Shown piece after piece: positions 10,821 through 23,100 of a stretch of 64,000 nucleotides of DNA (positions are counted from its first letter, which is position 1; each line of letters begins with the position of its first letter). Both the position numbers and the translations under genes were made by a program. This DNA comes from Anisakis pegreffii (Eukaryota > Nematoda > Chromadorea > Rhabditida > Anisakidae): NCBI GenBank assembly GCA_035041965.1, contig JAPYMA010001294.1:1-64000 (forward strand). Reading direction: 5' to 3'. The notes under the pieces were generated by a model. It saw nothing but the letters and a program-made list of their open reading frames with translations, was not told where the DNA came from and made no database searches.

Positions 10821-11398
10821 TCGCGTAATCATTCTCACCATTCACTTCACGCAAACGATCGCATAGAGTTGCCGAGTTGATTGGTTAGCGAATAGTGAAA
10901 AGGCTTCTATTTAACGTGATGACTGCGTAGGGCTGTCGCGGACATTTGGTGTTCCCGTCACGGACTGGTTATCAGATGGATCAATTGCTTTGTAGATCGG
11001 ATTTTGCGGGTGTGTTAACAACAGATGACGGAAGTCGGCTACTGTACTTGAGACTATACGTGGTTAATGCTTGCCTTGATCGCAGTCATCGATTAGGGTT
11101 CATCCATTCGCACAGTTGTGTTTACAAGGAGCTGATGCATTCGTTCAGTCCATGTTTTATTTCCCTATGGCCATGAAACCCAATTAAGTCTACAATATTC
11201 TGACCAACTAAATCTTTGTTCTTTTTTTGCGGCCAGTAGTCGCCTCGAAATGCGAAATTCCATTTCTATTCTTATTCACATCACCTTTAATGATAGACCT
11301 TCTGTCAAATTGAGGGCTTCTGCCTTGCAAACCTCAACGGCAATGGAGATCTGGTGGAAAAGATTGGCTCTTTAAAATCAGGATACGAAATCATTCAT

Positions 11399-11708
11399 TT
11401 CCTGGATTTCCTGGATTGGCCAGGCTATCCAACGTTTATCACGTTGCTAGCCACAATGCTCGCGTTTCCGTTCGCACTGTTTTAGCCTTGATTGACGCCA
11501 CCCCGCTGGCTAGGCGAGCAGGCCAAGTGAGCATAACCGATCAGTTGCCATGAATATTTAATCAGTTGCCATGAATACTTTGCGCAATTAAACGTAGCCA
11601 AATACCAATGCGATGAATAATCATAACTCTACAATATAAACATTCCGCCGATCGCCAAAAGCGATCAACAAAACAACCGCTCGATGTGTCAGTAACAAGT
11701 AATAATCT
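11399..11708 (-). mobile_element. 310-bp retroposon-like insertion with 12-bp target duplication
   Basis: Compared with unit 1, a 310-bp segment interrupts GAAATCATTCAT, which is present on both sides (11387-11398 and 11709-11720). Unit 1 has a single copy. Read on the minus strand, the insert ends in a short repeat (CCAGGAAAT CCAGGAA), like a SINE or LINE tail. It contains GAGCGGTTGTTTTGT, shared with the other insertion at 13434-14014. The 12-bp duplication fits target-primed retroposition. No coding capacity was seen. Confidence 0.75.
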
Positions 11709-11759
11709 GAAATCATTCATATTAAAAATAATTACTGTGCAATGATGTTCATAGGTGAT

Positions 11760-12323
11760 ATGGCGCTGCAATTCGTTGGATTGATAATCACACTGATGGT
11801 TATCGACGGCACATTCGGGAAGGTTGAACGTTTTCATGTTGTGGGACGTGTTGTTTGCGGCACGCGACCAATCGCACAACAACCCGTTACCCTTTATGGT
11901 TTCAGTGATGGTTAGTACTCGTATCAGTGACTCCAAGATTGTTGTGTTAAAAGTTCAGCGATATACAAGGGACGATATTACTTTTAAGATCGAACTTACT
12001 TTACTTGAATCAAGAAGTTACTTAACCATAGAGCATTTAGGCACGATGAACCAGAGTTGACAATAGCCGTTTTATAAAGTTTTCGCTGAACTAATATTCA
12101 GTAGCTGCACTAAGAAATATCCGAGCTGGTATGGAAAGGCGAATGAGCAGATTTTCGATTTTCATGATAACATTATGCTGATTTAGCGAAAAGTGACTAC
12201 ATGAAGGTCGTGAACACCACTGATGAAGATGGCAAATTTGTGGTGTTCGATCTAAAAGATCAGCTGTCTACACACCACATTACCATCACACACAACTGCA
12301 AGGGGCTTTCCTATCTCCGCGAA
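11760..12323 (+). CDS. Transthyretin-like (TTL/TTR) secreted protein A2
   Basis: Exons 11760-11910 and 12187-12323 join in phase (GAT G|CG). The start follows the acceptor CATAG at 11754. The signal peptide MALQFVGLIITLMVIDGTFG is almost that of A1. The mature chain is strikingly different: VERFHVVGRVVCGTRP, VTLYGFSD, TTDEDGKFVVFDLKDQ and ITITHNC. The family cysteines and the DGKF core are kept. Exon 2 is two codons shorter than in A1, an in-frame deletion, which argues for a working reading frame. By eye, exon 1 differs from A1 at about 33 of 151 bases, while about 320 bp immediately after exon 2 differ at about five. The C-terminal exon is unresolved, as in A1. Confidence 0.8.
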
Positions 12324-13433
12324 GTGGGATTAGTTCTATATATGTTTTTGTTAAACCCTCCCGTTGCATGACAATAGGTTATTTCCATAGAAAATCCCAT
12401 AAGCACAGTGAACGAGCGCTCGATATCCTTGTTTCCTGGTTATCCCGAGTAGTCTGAGATAGTGAAAGATTGTCAGTGAAATCAACGAGAAAATTCAGAC
12501 TCACGTGCGCAATTGTCTACTTGCGAAATTTTATCTATGATTCAGAACTAACTGATCGCTTACCACAAAAAATACTACGCAGAGTTACCGATCAATTAAA
12601 AAATTGCAGCATTTCCCAAAACCCAGTCTCAGTATCATGCTTGATTAGCGTTTATTAAGGACCAGATGATGTGAGCAACAATGTTGCAGGAATGCAAATA
12701 CGTTGACCGATATAATGTGCCATTTGGTTATAAGAAGAAAAGATTCCTTTATGGTATTATAAATTTAATGTTGCCATCGAGTAGAAGAAAGATATCTTGC
12801 TAAGTTTTATGAACGATTCTGAAATTTTTATGATTCAGAATCATGTTTTGTGTTTGGACTGTTTTGAATTCCCATCGTATTGTGAGAACTGCTCAAGACC
12901 AGCTTTCTCGTTTCATTGAATTGACCAAATTATTGGCAAGAAGGCCAAAGTGCATTTTCGAGAGACAATGAATTTTGATCAGTTCAAATAGGCACTTGGC
13001 CACTACATATTCCGTGAACGAAATGTTCCATACAACGCTGAATTTGCTTAGGTGATGTTGATGATCATAGCAATTGTTTTTCGACATCCTTAATTATTTT
13101 AATTTCAAATGATATTGAACGTCCCGGATCCTGATGATTGCCTGTGCTATCGTTATTTATTTGTATTGAATGTAACCTATTTGAAACTTTAGTGCGGATA
13201 AATCTGGTCAATGAGTTGAATAAAAATGTTTCTCACAGAGAACTTGCATGTCTAGAAATTCAACACAAGCCGGTCAGACAAATGCCTACCGAACTACATA
13301 CATACTGAGCTACGTCTATAAGTCGTTCGAGAAGCTTGTTCTCTTCAATGGTTTAGTGACTTTGAAGTATATTTCCTCTTGCATTCTACCTGGTCCCCAC
13401 TGGATGATATATAACGTATGTTAGTGGAGCAGA

Positions 13434-14014
13434 CAGTTTAATTTTTATGGATGACGGTGAGCGGTTGTTTTGTCGATCGTTCTGTGCGATCGGCAAAATG
13501 TTCGTCATTGTTGCGATGGCTTAACGGATTGTTGTTGGTATTCGGCTGGATTTAACTATGCAAATTATCTATGGCGCTCGTTATTGGTTGGTTGTGGCGT
13601 GCTTGATATGCCGATTGCTATGCATCTACTCGGTTACATTAATCGTTTATTACTGATAACGAAAGATTACTGATTCACTACTGATGGCTGTTCCAAACAA
13701 CTACTCTGAACGATCGTTGGACAAGTGTTCAATCGATCAATCGGAATGTATTTTCGGGCTCTTTCTGAGTCCCTCTCCCTAGAAATAAATGGGCATATGG
13801 GAGAGTAGCCCAAAACCTCTGTACTTGCCAAATCAATAATTCAAGTTCGGATTTCATGAAGACAGATGATTCCAAACGCTATTATTGTTAGCTGCGCGGA
13901 AAGAAGAATGCCAAGGAAGGAAGAATGTGATATTAGTGATATTGGTAATAACAGAGAGGCATAAACTCGTAATGAGTTGGATTTGCTGATTAAATAAATA
14001 AATAAATAAATAAA
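13434..14014 (+). mobile_element. 581-bp non-LTR/SINE-like insertion with (AAAT)n tail
   Basis: The insertion interrupts TAGTGGAGCAGA, which is duplicated at 13422-13433 and 14015-14026 and single in unit 1 (5472-5483). Its 3' end is an (AAAT)n run (about 13992-14014), typical of target-primed retroposons. Its 5' part contains GAGCGGTTGTTTTGTCGATCG, shared with the insertion at 11399-11708. A 67-codon frame at 13470-13673 shows no recognisable retrotransposon protein. The source LINE is not in the window. Confidence 0.8.
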
Positions 14015-14638
14015 TAGTGGAGCAGAAGAATGGGTGGAAATCGCTATGACACTCTTGAGTCTAATAAAAAGCCGATCAAAAACCGAGCAATTCAATAACA
14101 CTGATAAGCGAATGACACAAACAAATTATTGAGATCCTTTCAGCAGTTCCCACATTCTGATTCATTGCATATGGTGTTTTTCAAAATACGTGAACATCTT
14201 GCGTTGAAAGTCGAAGCATAAAGGTTAACGAGGAGGATTTCTTAGAGCTATTCATTGCTTACGACGGTGCTTCGAAGTTCGAGAACTGCGCGTAACCTTC
14301 CTATGGTGTTGTCTTGGCTGAAGTTTGGCGGGTAACGCGTAAACCAATTATTGAGAAAGCCTGAATTAGAAAACGTTTCTTTTGCAATCGCTACAGCAGC
14401 AATGACGGAATAATGTCTCAAATCTCCCATGGCACATCACTGAGAATCGCAATGTTCTTGCCCAATTACTAAATTCGTCCGATTATCAAGTGTGTTTTCA
14501 AAAGGTATGTGTTCCTATTGAATTGTTGCAGCTAAATAAATGAAATGGATTAGATTATTGTAAATTTTGCATCCGACTTTGTTCCTTTTATTCATTACGC
14601 ATTTTGAATAAACGTTCCACTACATATTTGAAGTTTCA

Positions 14639-14824
14639 CTAATTTACGTAATCAAACCTGTTAAGAATTTGCATTTGACATGACCTATATAAACCTCCTT
14701 TAATCATTTTGATCATCCACTTCGTCCATATTATTGGACTAGCTGGTTGGGGGTTGATAAAAGCGGTTTCGGTTAGTTCAACGACGGGATCGTCGGTGCC
14801 GGCCAGCGACATCCCAATTCTCAT
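14639..14824 (+). promoter_or_regulatory. Promoter block of TTL gene B2 (TATA box 14686-14693)
   Basis: Near-identical copy of the B1 promoter block: TATATAAA at 14686-14693, then CATTTTGATCATCCACTTCG. Only isolated base changes separate it from unit 1, for example at position 14785 (ACGACGGGATC versus ACGATGGGATC). Confidence 0.6.
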
Positions 14825-15170
14825 TACTGAGTGATTTAGAAAGGCGAGCTTCTGGAGAGGGAACCTGGACGATACCGTAGTTGATGTCCAGTCTCGCCAA
14901 TATTGGCTTTGGTCATCTTAAGAGTTTAAGTCGTTCAGCCCTTTTGCGGTGACATCTAGTGGATGCTGCCCAGTAGTTTTCATTAATCATCCAACCCCTT
15001 CGACTTTGTTGTCTAGTTATCATTATTTGAGTATTCCAACTTAAACTTACTCGTTCTCACATCCGATTATTTATCACTTATGTTCAATTCGAGTGGTGAT
15101 GTTGAAGTATATTTACGAAGTGCGTGGTTATGATGCAATGAAAGTATGTTCACAGGTGATACGGTCGGTC

Positions 15171-15818
15171 ATGCGATTCGTTGTTTTCATAACCGCGATT
15201 ATGGCGATCGATGGCGCGTTAGCTGTACGTCAAAATGTGACGATTACTGGATATGTTTATTGCAAACGTGAACCAGTGAATCGTCAGAAGATCGCTCTTT
15301 ATGAATACGATTTGAGTATGTTTTGGGAACGGGTTATTGAATCAATCAGCATATTTTTTGATACGAATAGTGATACATGGAAATTTTCACATTCATTAGC
15401 AATTTGTTTCAGTAGTACCATGATGATGTGAAACCTTAGAGCAATCAGGAACGATCAACAGAAGCTTTTCAAAAACGATGAATGCCTCGCTGTTTGGAGG
15501 ACCACTGATTAAAATTATAGCAGAGAATTAAGGTGGATGAGTGATGATAAAATTCGTTCATTAAACATGTTGATGAACTGAGCTTAATGTCTGTCCCTGG
15601 AAACATCCCAACAACTATTGCGGAATCATATCTAAGATTTCCGATTTTCATGCTAATATTACGTTGATTTAGTTACTAGCGATGACTTATTGGGACAGAC
15701 AGTAAGTAATCCTGATGGCAGTTTTGAGATATCAGGTGTGGAAGATGAATTTTTACCCATCGAACCTTACCTTTTTATCACACACAAATGTGCTGACAAT
15801 CCCAAGGATCCCAAGAAG
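15171..15818 (+). CDS. Transthyretin-like (TTL/TTR) secreted protein B2
   Basis: Exons 15171-15315 and 15673-15818 match B1 in structure and phase. The signal peptide is MRFVVFITAIMAIDGALA, followed by VTITGYVYCKREP, IALYEYDL, TSDDLLGQTVSNPDG and EPYLFITHKC. Counted by eye against B1, the two exons have 11 substitutions in 291 bases. Nine change amino acids (seven residues: I/T, L/M, Y/R, F/S, L/F, I/T, M/K) and two are silent. The 357-bp intron has four substitutions and one single-base indel. The 3' end is unresolved, as in B1. Confidence 0.85.
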
Positions 15819-16976
15819 GTTAGTCAATTCGTAAATAGATACCATTGTGTGGCACGGTTTCTGACGAGGTGAAAACGAAAAACCTTTCAAGAAATTTCTT
15901 TGAAGCGTTGGTATCGTGAAATAATGCAAAGGCAGTCAAAAAGAAAATTCGAACAACTGTATGAACTACACGTGCTATGGTGGCAATAATCAGAGCGAAA
16001 CGTCGCGGTGGATTACAAATGGACTTTTGCTTACGTTGATGGTGCTGCCAGAAAACCATCCGTATATTTAATAAACACCTCAGCCCCGGTGCGAGCTCCA
16101 CTTAAAGTCTAAGACAACATGTGATCTATTGTGACGATTCGCTCTAAGTATCGCCACTCAGTCTTTTTATGGATCATTCCTTATTTTTCATGATTGCCTT
16201 TACATGGTTGATATGAGACACGCAGCGGCGACCTATAAAAATCGTCCAAACAACTAAGCAATGCCGTCAACTGCTCACTCTAGTCAGGAGTACTGAGCAA
16301 ACTTAACTGAGTGGACGAACGTTTGTAACGGCAAGCAGCTGAGCACTACAGTATTGTTGACAGTGTCCTCAATGCCGAATGTCGAAGGCAGTACAATTTT
16401 TTTGACAGGCAGTACGATTGTGAACTGCAATTTTCCCGTAACGTTTCTGGAACTAACTGCCGTTCAGGAATATTTCACATTTAGTGGTAAACAAGCCAAA
16501 GGTGAAATCAATGATTTTGCAGGAATGTATATATACCGATCGATATTATGTGCGTAAAAAATATATTGGAGTAAAATATAATATCGGCAACATAAATCTA
16601 TTTCTACCCACGCCATACCGAAAAAGCTACTGTTAGGACGGAATTTCTGAAAGATGACGAAGCTGTTGTGTTTCGAAATCAGTTTTTGAATTCCTGCTCC
16701 TTTCAGTGCTTATCTTTGGTTCAGAACTGTTTACAACAAGTCTTTTCATTTCGTTGATATTCACGTAATCGAATCAAACAAATCCGAGCTGCAGCCTGGA
16801 AAAACTGAATTTTAGTTAGTTTAAGGCGTCTTGCATGATCCAGACATTTTTAGTGGTCTTAATGTCATGTATGTTCATATGATATATCGCAGCAGTCCGT
16901 AAAGGTTCCATAAGCGAAGTGTTTCGCAGGACCTTGAAATTTATAACGCATGTTACAGCTGGAATTGACAATCACC

Positions 16977-17172
16977 TATATAAACCACCTCTAATCATTT
17001 TGATCATCCACTTCGTCCATGTTATTGGACTAGCTGGTTGGGGGTTGATAAAAAATTTCGACTTGCAGAGATTTTCTATGATATTCAACATTTTCAAGGC
17101 TGATGATCGCTTTTGTTCAAACAATTTGTGTTTGTATTGATAATGTGTGAGGCGTGAGGTGTTGTTTGAGGA
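16977..17172 (+). promoter_or_regulatory. Orphan TTL-type promoter block, unit 2 (TATA box 16977-16984)
   Basis: Counterpart of the block at 8428: TATATAAA with the conserved downstream segment but no TTL exon afterwards. Sequence similarity between the two units stops at about 17172. Confidence 0.5.
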
Positions 17173-20106
17173 ATGGTCATAAAATTGCAAACACTAATTA
17201 CATGTTATTGCTGATTGTAGTTCTCAGCAAATATATACGCCGGAAAACCGATTACCAAAACCGCATGAAACTCAAATGATTTCGATCATAAACGAACTGA
17301 TCACAACCTCAACTGCAGTGAAGATGTAGTTGTTTCGTGCACAGCACTAGAATTCGAAACTGATTTTCTAATAGATGCTGCAGCAGAAAGAATCTTGTCT
17401 GATATAACCAGAAATTTTGATCTCATAATGAAGTATTATTCAAGAACAAACCAAATGGATATTGTGTCACAACGATTTATTCTTGTTGCTTCAAAACTAA
17501 GGAACTACTTTTTATGATGGCATTTTTTTGTTGAATTAATTGCTTGAATTGATTTTAAACTTACGAATCACAGTGATGTGACCATCTGAATCGCCGAATG
17601 AGTTGCTGAGCACTGAAATCGTGTTCTTTTACACTTACACTGAGAAAGCAAACAAGCTACAGACGCTACAGATCGTATTTTCATGTACTGAAACGTAATC
17701 GCACAGAAAATTAAACTCCACTGGCTTATAGCAAAACTAAGAAATGCCTTTCCAGTTCCGACATAATCATCTGCGTACGCAAATTGTATGCGTGTTTGGC
17801 AAAAAAAATTTGATCGAACCAATCGAATCAGTCGCGTCGTTCAGTGAAACAGTGAAATGTAGCAAAGCAAGCAAGTTTTGAAGGCAAAAGCATGAACACA
17901 ATCAGGAAAACAATTAATTATCACCATTTTCGATCACCAAAAGTTTGAATGCTGATTATAAATAATATATTCACGCGAAAAGAATTGATCTCTTTATCAT
18001 ACACAATTGCATGATGTGTTTTAAATTGAACTGAATTTGAGCATTCATTTAAGATCATAAATTTTATTGTTGATGATTCGTCGTGCTATTTAATATGAAT
18101 CAAGGCAATGACCACGGCTGACTGAGCCAAAATGAAGACAGCAGTGATGAATCTACGCTGATTCGAAGTGATCGAGATGTTTGGGATGATACTGATGTAA
18201 GGTATTTTCTAGTTGGGTTTATTTGTTGAGTTTTTGCATCTATCATGATGGCATCACGCTTCGTTGCAGGCATATCACAAACAAGATTTGAAGCCATCTG
18301 ACAATCTCGTAATGCGACTTACACTCGACCCTTTTACAAGTGATCGAAACGCTCATTCGATTCGAAACAGAAATAAGTGTAGCAACCGAGCAACGAACGA
18401 TTGGTCACTTAGACATCATTAAATAATCCAATTTTATAATCATATTAATGTCACAGTCTTATGCCTGCTTATTATAGAATGCAACTGAACATTTTGGTGT
18501 GTTTGGTCTAGACATAAACACTTCATAATCATCTTACTTATCACAGCTGCTATTGCCGAAATTTGATTAGAAATAATCTTTCCGAAGAGACCCACATGAT
18601 CGTGTGATTCCAATTCGAACATTAGAGGGTTCGATTTGATTGCAGAAGACATGCAACAACAAACATTTAATCACCAAACCAATAACAAATTCTTCCTTGT
18701 AAATGATTAGTTAAAACCGTTAATAGAACGTGGAGTAAGCATTCTGTTAAAATTTTCAAATCAAACCGGTTCGGACTCAAAGATGACAACTGAAAAATAA
18801 CGAATCACTCAGAAAATGGAATAGTGTTCAATTTTGGTGCAAATCAAGTAGCTGTCACAGTTGGAAATCAGTCCATCTGCGTGTCATCTTCACTCTTCAG
18901 TCAGTGAATTTCGCTGACTGATTGATGTTTCATCGAGGAAATAAACGAACCGAAGTGATGATTTTGCACTGAAGAAATACAATCACATCGAAAATAAGCG
19001 ATCAATCACTAATTATGCTACCTTTCATGTGCAAGCTATTGCTGCTATCACTATCATTCACCGTCATCGACCACTATCAGTATTCTTATCATTACCATCA
19101 ATATTCATTTCTGGTTTTCATCGAAGTGTTATTATTTGTTTTTTTGTATTCATTACGACACTCATCAACCGCGCTGTTATGGTTATCATGATTTTAGACA
19201 AACTGCAAATTTATGATTTAGTTGATCAGCACAATAAAAGCGAATGAAAACAATTGTTCTTCGTAAAGGATTTGAATGATTTCATGAAATTATCACTTAA
19301 TATCACCATACACTTCATGAAGCACATGTTTTAAGTGTTCATGCATTGTGAACGTAACCTTTGCGAGCATTTTGTTTGCAATAATGCACAATTAATTAAC
19401 TTTTCACAAACTTCAGCTCGAATATGGAAGAGAGCTTCTTAAGATCGTTGTTCGATTCAAAACATTGAACAATCACTCTTTAGTAGCGAGTGTTTCCGCA
19501 AATCGAAACTCTTTGCTTGGATTGATGCAAGGAAGGACAGCACCACTTTAAAAATGAGTAATATAAATAAGTAACTAAGCACAAAACAAAGAAATTCCAT
19601 TGATTCGTGAAGAAAAAATAATCGAAAATTAATCGGTGAATCGCATTGTAGTAAATTAAGATGAGCTCATGAAAATACTACAGACAGGGCATGGCACACA
19701 CTCGCTGAAGTGTTTTGAGATTATTTGTCATCTCAATAAGGTGTCTTGATTCATTCATAATGCCGTCATAATATCATCTGAGAATTGGTATACTTGAAAT
19801 GAATAATCACTTGAGAATGGGATGGGTGGATGGAAGGAAGGAAGGAAGGCAACAATACCAATAATAATAATGAACAATGTTTTGAATAGAACGATGAAGA
19901 ATCATAAAATCGGTGGTGACATTAGTTAGTGTACAAAAGGGGTGGTTGGTTGGTTGTGTGATCGTGTGGTGGTGCTTGGCGGTTGCTATCTCTTTCTTGT
20001 ACACATCATTATTATTCTTATTATTCCAATTACTACTCTTACTATAATTATAATACCATTGGTGGTATCAGCCTGCGCTGATAAACATTCAATCACCGCT
20101 CACTCT
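17173..20106. other. Intergenic, no gene recognised
   Basis: Region upstream of the astacin gene. Short open frames here have no recognisable features. A small GGAA repeat (GGAAGGAAGGAAGG) lies near 19834-19850. Regulatory sequence for the astacin gene is expected near the right end, but no defined motif was recognised. Confidence 0.4.
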
Positions 20107-23100
20107 ATGGCATCTGCCCCTTCACAAATCATTCTTCTCCAACTGTTCCTGTATGCCTTTCTCTCTACAGCAGCATTCTTTCTAAGAGATCCAAGTTCAT
20201 CTACTGATGATCATCACCTCAAAAGTTCCACTCGCTTAAAAGCATTAACATTTGGCCAGACACTTCAAGAACGACAAACTGTTAATCAGTACTTGGAAAA
20301 AATTAAAGAATATGAAATAAAACAGCATCCTGAAGAAGTTGAGGCCGGAAAATTCGATACGAAAGTGAGTTATTCTTTGGATCAATATCTTATTCTAATT
20401 CCTTCCTAAAGACTTCACATAACACTCGCAATAAATCATAGTTCACAACAAATTTTCAGTTAAATTTTTGTTAACCTTTCTAAAACTCGCGATCAGTTCT
20501 GTACAATTATATCGGAACCTGTCTGCCTCTATCCCGCTTTTTCAACGCAACGTATCGTTTGAGTGGTTTCACGATTCGTTTTTGTGAACCAGCGTAATGG
20601 CACTTTCTCCCTCAAATATCTTCGCAGCCATTTTCGATTACTTCACGAAGTGTCACTTGAATTCTCGAGTGATTTCAGCTTTACAACTTCAAAAGTACTC
20701 AACCATGACGAATTATTATCCGTACTTTCCAATTCTTTGTCGTGTACACTTCAAATACTTGCGGGAACTAAACCCTTCAGTTTGAATAATTAAACGTGAA
20801 AGCTCCAGATTTTTATGCTCATATTATCATGAACATTCGACGGTTATTAACTACTCTTTGATAAGTAAGCACCTGAGTGAGCGTATACCATTGTGCGATA
20901 AATTTGTAATAACATTTGAAATTGGTTGAATAAACCAGTTCAACACCGAATGTTTACATACCGAATTAGTGCTTCTTCATCCTCACAAGCGATTTCTTCA
21001 TTCATTTTCGTTGGTAATTCTTGAACTTTCATTACAGCAGGCAATTGCAATGATTTGCATTAGACAAACAAAGCAATAGGGAAATGTCAAATTCATTTAT
21101 TCATCTGTGAAAAGTGAAAGACTCTGATGACTAAAATTGAGTGGGAAAGAAGAATTGGAAGATACCTAAATGTTACAAATTCATATTTTGTGAGAGGTTG
21201 TAAATTTGAACGATTTGTTAGTAATGAACGTAATTTACACCATACTGATGATTATTGTGAATTTGTGGCATCTGCTTAGAACAATAGTTTGAAAATCCAT
21301 TGAACTGAAACTCACGACATGAGCTGAACTCATTCCTCCGATCAACTGATTGAAATTGCTGACTATTGAATCAGCTCATTGGCATTTTTCTGATGTTTTT
21401 TCTCGCTCTGCTTTTTTCGCTGCCGTAATTTTGCTCACATGTGCTAGTCATCATATCATTTGCGCAGTCTATTGCTCAACTGATGTATCTGCTGAATAAA
21501 GCCACATTTACATTTGATGACTCTGTCTCTTCACATACAAATATTGAATTGTCAATCAAAAACGGGTGAATTTATGCTCCGTTCAATGAATGTTCATAAA
21601 AGTTTCATGCATTTATTCGCTCATTACCTGTGCATGTATAAACCGCACTAGCTTTATACGCTGTCTGTGAGCCCGGTCAATTTCAACTGATAGTATAACG
21701 CAATGAAAAAGGTTCTTATAACGAAGGGGCACGAGAAGATTAATCCATTTCTGATTCTGATGAGCTATCTTCGTTGGATTGTATGTTTATTCAATGCAGA
21801 TTAATTTTCTTCGGCTTCTTGGCGAAAGCGATAAATTAGTGAAGGAGAATTTTAATTAGGCAATTCACAACTTTTCGGCGAATTCAGAGTGTTGTTAAGC
21901 ATTGACTGAAGAGAACCTAATCATTGTGCATGTGAAATAACGTCCTTCGGGAGAGTGTTTTAACTGAAAGAAACTTGTTTTGTTGAATACGTATTTGCTG
22001 CATACGTCAGCACATTTGTTCAGTGAAGTTTATTGGCGTTTCAAAATAAACTAATTATGCTTGAGTGAAGTTTACTCATTGTCGGAACAATCGCAGTAGG
22101 AAAACGTTATTAGACAACGCATTAGTTGAAGTGAATAACGTCATTCAAAAATTACATTACGGATTGTTCTCAGCTGTCTCTTTGAAGGAAAGAAAAAGTT
22201 GGATAACCACACTCGATGCACACCACTCTTTAAAAAATACTATCACTTATCAAGTCAAGCTGAATATTTGTTTCAGCTGTCGAGAGCGTTGAACGATTTT
22301 ATGCGACGCCAAAAAGATGACTCAACTAAGAGTATTAATCCGGAAGAAAATGGCAGACATTTCGAAGGTCAAACATTCTTAGCCTCAGTTTCATGCCTGA
22401 TAACAGTGAGCAGTGTGCCAAAATCTTGCTCATCGAGGCACTCATCATTAGAATGATTCACAGTTTTCGAATCTTTGAAATTTTCCTCCGTTGAAATTCT
22501 AGAAGCTTTCCGTAGTGCTCTAATCTCTCATATGAATTTCACTGAAAAGACTCCGATCTTAAATGCTTGTTATTCTAGTGTTTGTAAGGTATGTTGATCT
22601 CTGGAACTGGCTCCATTAATGATTTAAACAACAAATCAATGCAATCTTGTTGCTTCGCAAGTTGTACATTACATCCGTCAACTAGATGTTCAATTTTGCG
22701 CACTTTTCTTTGTTAATTTATGAAACTGATTATTTATGAAAGAAATTCAGCTCGTACAACATCAACGATTTTTACTCGCTTAGTCAACTAGGACACATTC
22801 TGATTCAATACTGCTTTTTTGGGATTATTGAATTTTGGAATATCGGTAATCTTTAAGAATTAGTTTAGCTCTGAAATCGGCTGTTTTTTTACGGATGTAG
22901 AAACGAAGTTTCAAGAAACGGGAACCTGAAGTGACGATCAAGTGAGCAAGACACCGTTGAGTGAAGGAGTTACGACGATTCAGAAAATTTTTCTCGGGCA
23001 ATGAATAAAATGAATATTCAGGAGATATCGTATTGGATGCTGAACAAGCAAAGGATATCTATGAACGAACCGTCCAACAGAGACGAAGGACGAAACGAAA

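Larger units (their letters stand above)
10696..17172. repeat. Tandem segmental duplication, unit 2 (TTL genes A2 and B2)
   Basis: Second copy of the block at 2967-8622, in the same orientation. It differs by two insertions flanked by 12-bp duplications (11399-11708 and 13434-14014) and by several small indels. Segments 12334-12655 and 13040-17160 (outside the insertions) are almost identical to unit 1. The A2 exons and the 12660-13000 stretch are strongly diverged. Confidence 0.9.
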
